A stretch of 64,000 nucleotides of DNA from Streptomyces caniferus (GCF_009811555.1 NZ_BLIN01000005.1:1187501-1251500); one strand, 5' to 3'. Counted from the first letter of the stretch, positions 35,101 through 43,315 are shown. Made by a program: numbers and translations. The notes: a model not told the origin generated them from the sequence alone.

Positions 35101-36830
35101 TCGGCGGCGGAGTGCCGCGCTGCGGCCTCGCGGGCGCGGTCGGTGGCCTGCCGGGCGGTCTCCCGGGCCGAGTCCCAGGCCTCGACGGCGGTCTTCTCGG
35201 CGTCCGAGGCGGCGAGTGCGGCACGGGCCGGGTCGGCGTCGGGGGCGCTGTCGTCCAGCCAGCCCGCCCGGACGGCCTCGGCGGTCTCCTCGGCCACCTC
35301 TGTCAGCCGCTGCTTGAGGTGGTCGGCCTCGCTGCGGGCGCGCTGGGCGTGGGTGGCGGCCGTGGTGGCGTCGCGGTGCGCGGATTCCCCGGCCTCCTGG
35401 AGGGCGGCGGAGCGTTCCTCCTCCTCGTTGGCGACCCGCTCACCGGCCTCGGCCGCGGCGTGCAGGGCACGTACGAGGTCGGCGGCCGCGGTGGCCCGGG
35501 CGGCGAGCGCGGGGGCGGCGTCCCGCTCGGCCTCGCGGATGGCGGCGGCGACCCGCGCGGAGCGGTCGGCGGCGGCGCGGTGCCGCAGCGCGGTCTCGGC
35601 GGCCTGCCAGGCGCTGTGCAGCGTACGGGCGTCGTTCAGTTCACGGCGCTGGGCGGCGGCGCCCTTCTCCGCGGCGGCCAGCGCCAGCGAGGCGTGCCGG
35701 TAGGCGAGTTCGGCGGAGACCAGCGAGCGGCGCTCCCGGACGCGCTCGGCGTCGGTGACGCGGTGGGCCGCGGCGGCGACCTGTTCGGCCAGCTCGGCGG
35801 CGCGGCCGCGCTCCTCGGTGCCGCGGGCGTGGAGCCGCTGGGCGAGGCCGCGGGTGCGGCGCTCGGCTCCGGCGTGCACCTCGCGGGCGCGTTCACGCTG
35901 CTCGGCGGCGTCGGCGATACGGGAGAGCAGGTCGAGGGAGCCGGCGGTGAAGTCCCGCTCGGCGGTGAGCTCGGCACGCCTGCCGAGCTTGTGGGCGAAG
36001 CCGTGGACGAGGTCGGCGAGGCCGTCGGTGTCGCGGGTGTCCGTGACGGCGCGCAGCAGCAGGTCGGTGAAGTCCGAGTCGTTCTTGACCGCGAAGAGGC
36101 CAGCGGCCTCGCCCTCGTCGGCGTTCATCTCCCGCTGGTACCGGAAGAGTTCCGGGTCCAGGCCCAGCTCGCCGAGGTGTACGTTCCAGCGCTCGTGGGT
36201 CTCCTCCCAGACCACGTCCAGATTGGGGTAGTTCTTCCCGGCCTCGGTGAGGACGTCGCGGAAGCCCTTCATCGTGCGCCGGCGGCCCTGGGCCCCGGAA
36301 CTTCCCTCGCCGCTCTCCTGACGCGGGCGGACGATGGTGGCCTCGGCGACGGGGAGGGAGTCCAGGCTCATCCCCGGGCCGGGCCGGAAGCTGTACCAGG
36401 CCTCGGCGAACTTCCGGGGGTCGTTGGAGACCTGCCGGCCGCGCCATTCGCTGACCTTGCCGACGACCACGCTCTCGCCGGTGAGGACGTGCTGCCACTC
36501 CAGGGCGACATGGCCGCAGTCGTCGGCGAGCAGGAATTTGCGCAGCACGCCGGAGCTGGCGCCGCCGAGGGTGTTGCGGTGGCCGGGCAGCATCACCGAG
36601 AAGATCAGCTTGAGGAGGACGGACTTGCCGCCGCCGTTCTCCAGGAAGAGCACGCCGGCGGGCGCCGGGCGGCGGGGCGGGCCGACCGGTTCGTCCTCGA
36701 AAAAGTCCGCCTGGGCCGGGGCCGGTTGGGGTACGGGCGCACCGACTCCGCGCAGGTCCAGCACGGTGTCGGCGTAGCGCGCACCGGCGGGCCCGATGGA
36801 GTAGAGGCGGACCCGGGACAGCTCGTACAT
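32145..36830 (-). CDS. SMC/MukB-like ATPase of a condensin-like complex
   Basis: The 1561-residue protein has an SMC layout. The Walker A is LFLENGGGKSVLLKL (GGGKS at 66-70). Two very long Ala/Glu/Arg-rich coiled coils flank a globular hinge at about 690-790 (PALPGWRYLAQSVDP). The signature VFSGGQLLTAAIALY is near 1418, and a Walker B near 1450 reads LFLDNPIG, with Asn where most SMC ATPases have the catalytic Glu. It is the third gene after a kleisin-like and a KITE-like gene, the JetA-JetB-JetC/MksF-E-B order. It would entrap or extrude DNA. No JetD nuclease gene follows: the next gene downstream is convergent. Only a weak ribosome site precedes the ATG at 36830. Confidence 0.88.
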   Translation of the reverse strand: MYELSRVRLYSIGPAGARYADTVLDLRGVGAPVPQPAPAQADFFEDEPVGPPRRPAPAGVLFLENGGGKSVLLKLIFSVMLPGHRNTLGGASSGVLRKFLLADDCGHVALEWQHVLTGESVVVGKVSEWRGRQVSNDPRKFAEAWYSFRPGPGMSLDSLPVAEATIVRPRQESGEGSSGAQGRRRTMKGFRDVLTEAGKNYPNLDVVWEETHERWNVHLGELGLDPELFRYQREMNADEGEAAGLFAVKNDSDFTDLLLRAVTDTRDTDGLADLVHGFAHKLGRRAELTAERDFTAGSLDLLSRIADAAEQRERAREVHAGAERRTRGLAQRLHARGTEERGRAAELAEQVAAAAHRVTDAERVRERRSLVSAELAYRHASLALAAAEKGAAAQRRELNDARTLHSAWQAAETALRHRAAADRSARVAAAIREAERDAAPALAARATAAADLVRALHAAAEAGERVANEEEERSAALQEAGESAHRDATTAATHAQRARSEADHLKQRLTEVAEETAEAVRAGWLDDSAPDADPARAALAASDAEKTAVEAWDSARETARQATDRAREAAARHSAAELAAARAEDAAQAAERAHDAEHRAAESIGAEQRLADLLGLPQSEAKALGVPGPRTATPDTDRPAARRPGAGPLTAEELDRNADELHELLEEGVTAAERQLFDLRTAAADDARILGALGDGGLLPPGPDVLAAVEYLGEHGVPALPGWRYLAQSVDPADHTRVLAARPELVDGVIITDPETHARAREVLAQAALLPRSAVAVGTAAALLAPTPAPDERESGVFLVPPNPAMHDESAADEERQALRARAIERDEEIRALAARLAGDRALAARLGSWRAGCPAGRLAELTAAADETRTAADEAAAELAEARAARAETEEVAAEATRVRDERQESAQRARRAADLLAGLAHRLRERASWQSRMRELADEAAEFEARAEECVDRARAADEDRRATQRAADDARRTARALRAERAEIAGVPDEVGEAPEGTSTSLPALREAYRAASQLYEQVGVGADLRAEQARAEGDESAALAELNRLTNKVRTRAEALLESPDAADGPSRQAAATRAESLVQMLETRASAASEQLGRLRGEAERLAPTDGEAHTELPDELVPKDADRAKELLRTASGELATAAEALQAARDRHEELLHGHRAAEDAAGGFDETAALLRDLLRDHQDAEDAADGPIEPYAGRVEDARQAAAESRRSLRGCAADLSTAESAVREASDILVRHANSTRYEQVRTPARQQIRELPASALPDHAAKWAEAFAPRLRVLTDELEQLERNRDSIVDRLRGLVESSLTTLRSAQRLSRLPEGLGEWSGQEFLRIRFEDPDQATLTERLGEVIDEATSAAVRKNSDLRRDGMSLLLRGVAAALQPRGVAVEILKPDAVLRAERVPVGQMGDVFSGGQLLTAAIALYCTMAALRSNDRGRDKQRHAGTLFLDNPIGRANATYLLELQRAVADALGVQLLYTTGLFDTTALAEFPLVIRLRNDADLRAGLKYISVEEHLRPGLPQPDPSGEAVHGQITATRMYRRPEETAAEETADPAGG

Positions 36831-37129
36831 GGCGGACTCTCGTTGTCGTGTCGGGAAGGGGTGACGCTGCTCCCCCGCCCCCTCCCCCTCCTCCCCCTTC
36901 GGGGGAGGGGGCGGGGGGTGGGTTCGGGGGTGGGGGGGGGAGCCGAGGTGGTGCGACGGGCGGTGGGATCGGAGCGGGCGGTGCAGCGGGCGTCGGTCTG
37001 AGCAGGCGGTGGAGCGGGCGTCGGTCTGAGCGGTTGGTGGTCGTCGGTCGGAACGGTCCTCGGTCGCCGATCGGAGCTGTCGGTGGCCGGTGGGGCGGTC
37101 GGAACCTCAGTGGTCGAGGGGCCGGCGCG
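36831..37129. other. Gap between KITE and SMC genes with G-rich tract and repeats
   Basis: Within this 299-bp gap lie a CTCCCCC/GGGGGAG hairpin (36891-36907), a G-run tract at 36901-36940 and two 19-base direct repeats of AGCGGGCGTCGGTCTGAGC (36985-37003, 37013-37031). In the minus-strand transcript the tract is C-rich, with the hairpin close to the SMC start. I see no gene. Confidence 0.7.
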
Positions 37130-38101
37130 TCATCCGGAGTGGAAGGGCAGGCCGGCGTCGGAGACCAGGTCGAGGTCGTCGGTGTCCTCGCCCGGCAGCA
37201 GCGCAGCGCTGCCGTCGGTCACGGGGACGATGCCCAGCTCCAGCAGCTCGGCCATGGCGGCGCTGCCGGCCATGTCCCGCACCTGGAGCTGGTAGCGGGC
37301 GGTGGTGCGGTAGGCGCCGCCGGAGTCGTCGCCGGTGCGCTGCAGGAAGCCGGAGTCGACGAGGAAGGTGACGGCCTTGGCGATGATGCCGGTGGTCGAA
37401 CCGGCCAGCCGGCGGGCGTCCTTGGTGGCACCGGTCGCACTGCGCCGCGCGTAGATGCGCCAGGCGGATTCCAGGCCGGGGGCGTCGGTGGCCGGGTCGG
37501 TGTTCTCGCCCTCCTGCTCGGCGCGCTCCTCCAGGCGGCGGCAGGCCTGCCGGACGAAGGCGTCGACGCCGTTGACGGTGATCCGGCCGATGTAGCCGTC
37601 GTCGGCGAGGTCCTCGGGGCGCGGGAAGGCCAGCGCGGCGACGGCGAGATGGGCCAGGCCGTGCAGGAACCGGTCGGCGGAGTCGGCGGAGGCGCGACGC
37701 GCGTAGTCGCCCATCCGTACGGCGAAGACGGAGTCCTCGTCGGCGGTGACGGCCATCCCGGCGCGGGTGGAGACCTCCAGGACGACCAGGCCGAGTCCGG
37801 TGGCGACGGCGTCGGTGAGCCGGGCGAAGGCGGGCTCGTCGCGGTAGCGGCGCAGCAGTTGGCCGTATTCGGCGTCCCGGGCGGGCAGCAGCTTGGGCTG
37901 GAGGCCGAAGGAGACCAGCCGTGCGGCGTCGGCGGCGTCGGCCGGGCTGAGGGACGGGGGTCCCCCCTGCTCGAGCGGAGCCGAGGGCTTGGGGAAGGTC
38001 CCGGCCGATACCGGCCCGGCGTCGGCGGTGGGGGCGCCCCAGCCCGGTTCGCCGGCCCCGGACGCCGGATCCGGCTGCGGCGTCTCGTCGTACTGGGTCA
38101 C
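37130..38101 (-). CDS. KITE-like subunit (MksE/JetB-like)
   Basis: The 323-residue protein begins with a Pro-rich disordered segment of about 50 residues and continues with tandem winged-helix-like regions, including STTGIIAKAVTFLVDSGFLQRTGDDSGGAYRTTARYQLQVRDMA. The gene lies between the kleisin-like and SMC genes, where KITE subunits are found in MksBEF and Wadjet loci. KITE dimers bind the kleisin and regulate the SMC ATPase. Sequence similarity is too weak to name from reading alone; the call rests on size, fold impression and gene order. The GTG at 38101 follows AAGGAG. Confidence 0.72.
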   Translation of the reverse strand: MTQYDETPQPDPASGAGEPGWGAPTADAGPVSAGTFPKPSAPLEQGGPPSLSPADAADAARLVSFGLQPKLLPARDAEYGQLLRRYRDEPAFARLTDAVATGLGLVVLEVSTRAGMAVTADEDSVFAVRMGDYARRASADSADRFLHGLAHLAVAALAFPRPEDLADDGYIGRITVNGVDAFVRQACRRLEERAEQEGENTDPATDAPGLESAWRIYARRSATGATKDARRLAGSTTGIIAKAVTFLVDSGFLQRTGDDSGGAYRTTARYQLQVRDMAGSAAMAELLELGIVPVTDGSAALLPGEDTDDLDLVSDAGLPFHSG

Positions 38102-38237
38102 GGAACAAGCTCCTTGCGGGGGACGGTCTCGGAAATCTCTGCGCGGCACGACGGCGGGCCGCCCGGCGCGCCGGGGCCCAGCCGGACCGGGCGCGCCACG
38201 CCGTCCGCGGGCCGCCCGCGCCGGTCGGGGGACCTCA

Positions 38238-39761
38238 TCACGCCACCTCCGAACGGTCCGCGGCCATCCCGGCGGAGTCCAGCAGGGCGGTGCCGACGAT
38301 GAGGTCGGCGCCGCCGAACTCGGGGTCGGTCAGCTCCGTGCCGTCGTCGACGGCGAACAGCAGCTGCTGCTCCCCCTGGCGGTAGGCGGTACCGACCGGC
38401 GGGCTGGCGGCGTGGACCGCCAACAGGGCGACGAGGTACGGGAGTTCGGGATCGCCGCGGCGGGCCTCGGCGAGCAGTCCGGAGAGCCTGCGGGGCGCGT
38501 CGGCGGGCAGGTCGAGCAGCGCCATCGCGGCGTCGAGCTGGGCCTCGCTGAAGCGGCTGTCGTCGGGCGTCGTCACCAGATCGGGCTCGGGCATCTCCGC
38601 GCCGAGGTGCTCGCGCTCCACGGGCGGGGTGAGCAGCACCTCGACGAGATCGCCGACCCGGACCGCGGAGGGCGTGCGCAGGCCCGTGCCGTGGGCGAAG
38701 AACGCGTCGGTGACGCGGATGGCCTGTTCGGCGGGGAGCGGCAGCAGGGGGGCGACGAGCTGGCCGTACAGGTCGAGTCCGGAGCGGGCGACGGGGGTTG
38801 CGAAGGCCTGCCGGTCCTGTTCGGCGCGGAAGAGCGGGCCGGCCTCCAGCAGCCGGGACTGGAGCTGGGTGTGGCGGCGGATGCAGTCCTTGACGATGTC
38901 GACGAGCTCGGCGGCGCGGCGCTTGTGCTCGGGCTCCTCGGTCTCGTCGCGGGCCTTGCGGATGTTCGTGAGGATGGCGTTCTCGTGGCGGTAGCGGTCC
39001 GCGACGTGGTCCAGCGCCTCGTTGATCATGTCCGGGACGGTCTCCAGCCAGTCCACGGCGCGGACGTTGCGGCGGGTGGCGTCCAGGGTCCTGCGCAGCG
39101 TCTCGGCGTACTGCACGGTGCGGTAGCGGGCCTGCTCGGCGGCGAGCTGGGCGTCGGCGAGCCGGCCGCGGCTGATCAGCACCTCCAGCTTGACCTCGGC
39201 GGCGATCTGGGCGCTGGTGACGTCGGTGTCGAGCGCGCCGACCAGGACGTTGACCGCTTCGTCGGTGGCCCGCAGGAAGACCGTGCCGCCGGTGCCGGGG
39301 ACCTCCTCGATCAGCTTGAAGTCGTAGTCGCGGCGGACATAGGCGCCTTCGGTGTCGAAGGTGCCGTAGACGGCCCGGAAGCCGCGGTCCACGCTGCCGA
39401 CGTTGATGAGGTTCTCCAGCACCCAGCGGGCCACCCGCTCGTGCTCGCCCGTGGAACGGCGGGGAGCCTGGGCGGCGACCCGCGGGAGCACCTTCGCCAC
39501 TATCTCTTCGTGGTCGGCGCCGGTGTCGAAGTCCATGTTGAGCGTGACGAGGTCGATGACGGCGAGCGCCACCTCCGCCATGGCGTAGACGCCGTACTCG
39601 CCCGCGAGGTTGGCCTTGCGCACATCGAGGTCGTGCAGCGGCGCGGTGCACGCGAGGGCACGCAGCCGACGGGCCAGGCCTTCGTCGGCGGCCGGGCCCG
39701 GCGCGGGCCGGTTCGGCCCGTTGAGCTGGGGCGCAGCGGCCCCCGGGGCGGAAAAAGTCAC
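38238..39761 (-). CDS. Kleisin-like subunit (MksF/JetA-like), probably leaderless
   Basis: The 507-residue protein is mostly helical: an N-terminal winged-helix-like part (LAGEYGVYAMAEVALAVIDLVTLNMDFDTG), a long coiled middle (SRGRLADAQLAAEQARYRTVQYAETLRRTLDATRR, split by WLETVPDMINEALDHVADRY) and a C-terminal wHTH-like region. With a KITE-like and an SMC gene downstream it fits the kleisin of a MukF/MksF/JetA complex. The GTG at 39761 lies 7 bases after a TACTCT -10 box, so transcription and translation may start together. The longer start at 39818 would put the promoter inside the gene and has poor codon use. Confidence 0.75.
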   Translation of the reverse strand: MTFSAPGAAAPQLNGPNRPAPGPAADEGLARRLRALACTAPLHDLDVRKANLAGEYGVYAMAEVALAVIDLVTLNMDFDTGADHEEIVAKVLPRVAAQAPRRSTGEHERVARWVLENLINVGSVDRGFRAVYGTFDTEGAYVRRDYDFKLIEEVPGTGGTVFLRATDEAVNVLVGALDTDVTSAQIAAEVKLEVLISRGRLADAQLAAEQARYRTVQYAETLRRTLDATRRNVRAVDWLETVPDMINEALDHVADRYRHENAILTNIRKARDETEEPEHKRRAAELVDIVKDCIRRHTQLQSRLLEAGPLFRAEQDRQAFATPVARSGLDLYGQLVAPLLPLPAEQAIRVTDAFFAHGTGLRTPSAVRVGDLVEVLLTPPVEREHLGAEMPEPDLVTTPDDSRFSEAQLDAAMALLDLPADAPRRLSGLLAEARRGDPELPYLVALLAVHAASPPVGTAYRQGEQQLLFAVDDGTELTDPEFGGADLIVGTALLDSAGMAADRSEVA

Positions 39762-39768
39762 GTCGCAC

Positions 39769-39791
39769 AGAGTAGGCGCTCGCACTGACAA
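39769..39791 (-). promoter_or_regulatory. PafBC/RecA-NDp-type DNA-damage promoter
   Basis: Read on the minus strand: TTGTCAGTG, then 8 bases, then TACTCT. This fits the full tTGTCRgtg-N8-TAnnnT consensus of RecA-independent damage-inducible promoters. The -10 box ends 7 bases before the GTG start of the kleisin-like gene. Confidence 0.7.
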
Positions 39792-39942
39792 CGGACGAAA
39801 CGGCGCGGATCCGCTCATGGGTGGAACCGCAGGTGGATCCGTTGACGGACCACTCGCCCGATCAGCGCGTCAGTCTACGGCGTCGCCCGCGGCGGCGTAC
39901 CGCGAGGTCCCGTGGCCGGTGCGCCGGAGCCCGTACCGGTGC

Positions 39943-40587
39943 TCAATGGGTGGCCCCACCGGCGATGCGCAGGTCGGTGCGGGTGTGCGCGGCGGTGACC
40001 GCGATCTCGCGCAGGGCGCGGGCGACGGCGGCGGCCGGCAGCGAGGGCTGCGCGCGGTCGACGACCTGCTCCGGTGCGTAGGGAACGTGGACGAAGCCGC
40101 CGCGCAGCTCGGGCAGTTCGGTGGCGATGAGGTGGGCGAGGCCGTAGAAGACGTGGTTGCAGACGTAGGTGCCCGCGGTGTTGGAGACGGAGGCGGGCAG
40201 CCCGGCGGCGCGGACGGCGGCCACGCAGGCCTTGACCGGCAGGGTGGAGAAGTACGCGGCGGGGCCGCCGGGCACGATCGCCTCGTCGACCGGTTCGGCG
40301 CCCGAGGCGTCGGGGATGCGGGCGTCGTCGACGTTGACGGCGAGGCGTTCGACGGTGATGTCGGGGCGGCCGCCCGCCTGGCCGACGCACACCACTATCT
40401 CGGGGCGGGTCTCCTCGATCGCGGCGCGCAGCACCGCCACCGACGCCCCGTAGACGCAGGGCAGCTCCACGGCGAAGGCCTCGATGCCGGTGGGCGGTTC
40501 GTCCGCGGCGGCGCGTACCGCCTGCCAGGAGGGGTTGGTGGATTCGCCGTCGAAGGGTGCAAATCCGGTCAGCAGTACCCGGGTCAT
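39943..40587 (-). CDS. pcp: Pyroglutamyl-peptidase I
   Basis: The 214-residue cysteine peptidase (family C15) removes N-terminal pyroglutamate from peptides, giving free 5-oxoproline. The catalytic triad is complete: Glu80 in GRPDITVER, Cys143 in NTAGTYVCNHVFY and His167 in GGFVHVPY. It is cytoplasmic. It follows the DUF969 and DUF979 genes by 139 bp on the same strand, an association known in other bacteria. With the 5-oxoprolinase genes nearby this gives a complete path from pyroglutamyl peptides to glutamate. Confidence 0.95.
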   Translation of the reverse strand: MTRVLLTGFAPFDGESTNPSWQAVRAAADEPPTGIEAFAVELPCVYGASVAVLRAAIEETRPEIVVCVGQAGGRPDITVERLAVNVDDARIPDASGAEPVDEAIVPGGPAAYFSTLPVKACVAAVRAAGLPASVSNTAGTYVCNHVFYGLAHLIATELPELRGGFVHVPYAPEQVVDRAQPSLPAAAVARALREIAVTAAHTRTDLRIAGGATH

Positions 40588-40726
40588 ACGGTCATCCTCG
40601 GTGCGGTGGGGGCGATGTGGCGCGGTGGGGGCCGGTGCGGCGCGAGGCGGTGCGTCCGGCGTCGGAGGGGGCGGGCGGTGCCCGGGGCGCCGTGCCAGGA
40701 GTGCGGCACCCGCGCCCGGACCGGGG

Positions 40727-41695
40727 TCAGAAGGCGAACAACGCCATGATCACGATGTTGCAGCCGAGCAGGACCCCCGCGGTGGGCAGCTGCGCCTTGA
40801 TGGGCCCGTACTGGTCCTTCAGTTCCAGCAGGGCCGCCGGAACGATGTTGAAGTTGGCGGCCATGGGCGTCACGAGGGTGCCGCAGAATCCGGCGAGCAT
40901 ACCGATGGCCAGGACGGCGGCGGGGTTGCCGTCGAAGTGGCCTATCAGGACCGGCCAGCCGACGGCGGCGGTCATCACGGGGAAGGCCGCGAAGGCGTTG
41001 CCCATGATCATGGTGAAGGCGAACATGCCCACGCAGTAGACGACGATCGCGATGTAGAGCGAGTCCTCGGGCAGTACGGAGGTGGCGAGCTTGCCGACCT
41101 GGTCGCCGACGCCGGAGACCTGGAAGATGGCGCCCAGCGTGGCCAGCATCTGCGGCAGCAGCATCGCCCAGCCCATCGCTTCCAGCATGGAGCGGCCGGA
41201 CTGCACGGGCACGGAGATCCGCTTCTCGCGGAGCATGACCATGCCGACGATCAGGGCGACGACGGCGCCGATCCCCAGGCCCAGGATGGTCTCGCTGCCC
41301 TCCTGGAGGACCGGCCGGCCCCCGATGGACAGGTGCTTGACGCCGATGGCGCAGGCCATGGCGACGGCCGGGATGGTGAGCGCCGGGACGAAGAGCTTGT
41401 TGCCGAGCTTGGCGGCGCTGGCGGCACGCTGCTCGGGGGTGGTGGTGCGCGGGGTGCCGCGCCCGGTGAAGCCGAAGCCGGCCAGGCAGGCCATGACGAG
41501 CACCGCGGCGCCCAGCGGTTCGGGCGGTGCCTGCTTGGTGACGACCCAGCTGCTGTAGATGAAGCCGGCGCCGATCAGGCCCCAGAAGGCGCCGGTGCCG
41601 AAGCGCTTGGGGTTGCTGCGGTCGGTGACCATCTGGGAGGCCATCACCAGGAAGCTGAGGCCCACCAGCCAGTAGAACCACTCTGCCTTGATCAC
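40727..41695 (-). CDS. DUF979 membrane protein, likely 5-oxoproline transporter part
   Basis: The 322-residue protein has about nine transmembrane helices, starting WFYWLVGLSFLVMASQMV and containing the conserved MIMGNAFAAFPVMTAAVGWPVLI and GTLVTPMAANFNIVPAALLELKD. DUF979 proteins accompany DUF969 proteins and Pcp and resemble carboxylate-permease families. The GTG at 41695 overlaps the DUF969 stop as GTGA, so the two are coupled. Transport of 5-oxoproline is inferred from context only. Confidence 0.85.
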   Translation of the reverse strand: MIKAEWFYWLVGLSFLVMASQMVTDRSNPKRFGTGAFWGLIGAGFIYSSWVVTKQAPPEPLGAAVLVMACLAGFGFTGRGTPRTTTPEQRAASAAKLGNKLFVPALTIPAVAMACAIGVKHLSIGGRPVLQEGSETILGLGIGAVVALIVGMVMLREKRISVPVQSGRSMLEAMGWAMLLPQMLATLGAIFQVSGVGDQVGKLATSVLPEDSLYIAIVVYCVGMFAFTMIMGNAFAAFPVMTAAVGWPVLIGHFDGNPAAVLAIGMLAGFCGTLVTPMAANFNIVPAALLELKDQYGPIKAQLPTAGVLLGCNIVIMALFAF

Positions 41696-42402
41696 TGGGC
41701 GGCCTCCACTGCGGCGGTGTTGTGGACGTGGGCGGTGAGCAGTTCGCGTTCCAACTGGCGGTCCAGCCGCAGCAGTCGCCAGCCGTGGACCACGAAGGCG
41801 CATACGGCGGTGGGGATCGCCCACAGCGCGAGCTGCAGCGGTTCGAGGTGGGTCCCGTAGGTGGTGTTGACGAAGCCGGTGATCAGCAGGATCGAGCCGA
41901 CAGCGAGGAAGACGTCCTCCCCGAAGAAGAGGCCGACGTTGTCCGCGCTGGCGGAGAACGACCTGACCTTCTCCCGTGTCCGGTCCGGGAGTTGGCCGAA
42001 CTTGCGCTCGGCGGCGCCCTCGGCCATCGGGACGGCGAGCGGGCGGACGGTCTGGGCGTGACCGAAGACGTTGGTCAGCCCGACCGCGGCGCCGATCTGC
42101 CGCAGGCCGAGGTAGAGCGCCAGGAAGCGGCCGGTGGTGAGCCCGGCGAACCGGGCGATGAGGCGGCGGGCCTGCTCCTGGAGGCCGTAGCGCTCCAGGA
42201 GGCCGATGACCGGGAGGGTGATCGCGAAGATCGTCACCGCCCGGCTGCCGGCGAAGCCGTCGCCGAACGCGGCGAGCACCTTGCCCGGCGACAGCCCTCC
42301 GAGGAGGCCGGTCGCGATGCCGGCCACCCCCACGACCAGCAAGGGATTGCGCTTCGTGGCGAAGCCGATCACGACCACGAGCACGCCGAGGAGCACGATC
42401 AT
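41692..42402 (-). CDS. DUF969 membrane protein, likely 5-oxoproline transporter part
   Basis: The 236-residue protein has about six transmembrane helices, beginning MIVLLGVLVVVIGFATKRN. It has family-typical LPVIGLLERYGLQEQA and IGAAVGLTNVFGHAQTVRPL stretches. It is the first gene of the DUF969-DUF979-pcp operon. A site nearly identical to one before pxpA lies 73 bp upstream (42475-42496), suggesting shared control by the GntR regulator. The transported compound is an inference. Confidence 0.86.
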   Translation of the reverse strand: MIVLLGVLVVVIGFATKRNPLLVVGVAGIATGLLGGLSPGKVLAAFGDGFAGSRAVTIFAITLPVIGLLERYGLQEQARRLIARFAGLTTGRFLALYLGLRQIGAAVGLTNVFGHAQTVRPLAVPMAEGAAERKFGQLPDRTREKVRSFSASADNVGLFFGEDVFLAVGSILLITGFVNTTYGTHLEPLQLALWAIPTAVCAFVVHGWRLLRLDRQLERELLTAHVHNTAAVEAAQ

Positions 42403-42474
42403 GGATCCGCCTTCCGCGTACGGGGAACCCCACAGGTCCGTGGGGAGAGGAAGAGATTGCAGCGGAGGCTAGGC

Positions 42475-42496
42475 GATTGTTCAACGATTCGACAAG
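42475..42496. promoter_or_regulatory. GntR operator copy 1 (before DUF969 operon)
   Basis: On the minus strand this reads TTGTCGAATCGTTGAACAA plus flanks. It matches the site at 43438-43459 in 21 of 22 positions. TTGT...ACAA ends are typical of FadR-type GntR sites. Confidence 0.75.
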
Positions 42497-42571
42497 GGGT
42501 CTGCGGAGGCGGATCTCAAACCGCCCCCGCCGCGCAGGCCGTGGGGCGGCGAGGCGGCCTCGCCGCGCCCC

Positions 42572-43315
42572 TCACCCCTCCGCGATGCGCTGCGCGTACG
42601 CCCCCGACAGCTGACTGCGCGAGTCCTCCAGGTACGACAGCAACAGCCGCTCCGCCTCGGCGGCGTCGCCCGCCTGCAGCGCCTCGACAATCTGCCGATT
42701 TCGGGTCAGATAGGGCGCATGGAAGCGCCGGGGGTCGGCCATGACATGGAAGACGAGCCGCAGTTCGGCGAGCACGCCCCGCATCAGCTCATCCGTGCGG
42801 GGGCTGCCAGCCAGGGCCACGATTCCCTGGTGGAAGCGGATATTGGCGGTCGAGAGCGCCTGCCACTCCCGGCCCTCGGAGGCCGCCTCGCCGGCCCGCA
42901 CGGCGGCCTCGATCGCCGCGACGGCGTCGGTCGCGGCGGCGTCGTAGGGCCCCTGCCCCAGCCCCCGCACCGCCGCACACTCCACGAGCATCCGCACCCG
43001 GTAGATGTCCTCCAGGTCCTCGACCGTCACCACCCGGACGAACACCCCGCGGTTGAGCTCGTGGACCAGCAGCCGCTCATGGGTCAGCAGCCGGAACGCC
43101 TCCCGCAGCGTGTTGCGCGAGACGCCCAGCGCGCCGCCGATGCTCTCCTCCGAGAGCCGGGCGCCGGGCGGAAAATAACCCTCGGCGATCCGGTCGCGCA
43201 GGATGTCGGCGACCCGCTCGGCCGTGCTGGAGCGCCCCAGCAGGGGGCGGTCCCCTTCCAGGCCCGCGACCTCGGTGAGCCGCCCCTGATCGCTCTTCGC
43301 CGCTCCGCCCGCCAT
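42572..43315 (-). CDS. GntR-family regulator, FadR/FCD type
   Basis: The 247-residue protein has an N-terminal winged helix (about residues 28-95: AERVADILRDRIAEGYFPPGARL, GVSRNTLREAFRLLTHERLLV) and an all-helical FCD effector domain (from 105: EDLEDIYRVRMLVECAAVRG, ending LLSYLEDSRSQLSG). FCD domains bind small carboxylates, so 5-oxoproline or glutamate is a reasonable ligand. It stands between the two arms of the 5-oxoproline island, and twin operators flank it. GGGGAG lies 5 bases before the ATG at 43315. Confidence 0.93.
   Translation of the reverse strand: MAGGAAKSDQGRLTEVAGLEGDRPLLGRSSTAERVADILRDRIAEGYFPPGARLSEESIGGALGVSRNTLREAFRLLTHERLLVHELNRGVFVRVVTVEDLEDIYRVRMLVECAAVRGLGQGPYDAAATDAVAAIEAAVRAGEAASEGREWQALSTANIRFHQGIVALAGSPRTDELMRGVLAELRLVFHVMADPRRFHAPYLTRNRQIVEALQAGDAAEAERLLLSYLEDSRSQLSGAYAQRIAEG

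Noticed and set aside
32226..37001. Very long open frame (1591 codons) on the plus strand opposite the SMC gene
   Set aside because: It is rich in Gly, Val and Ala without any motif, and arises from high GC on the strand opposite a coiled-coil gene with strong codon bias.
32145..39761. Calling the SMC operon a Wadjet defence system
   Set aside because: No JetD-like nuclease gene lies next to it, and the subunit families cannot be fixed without profile searches.
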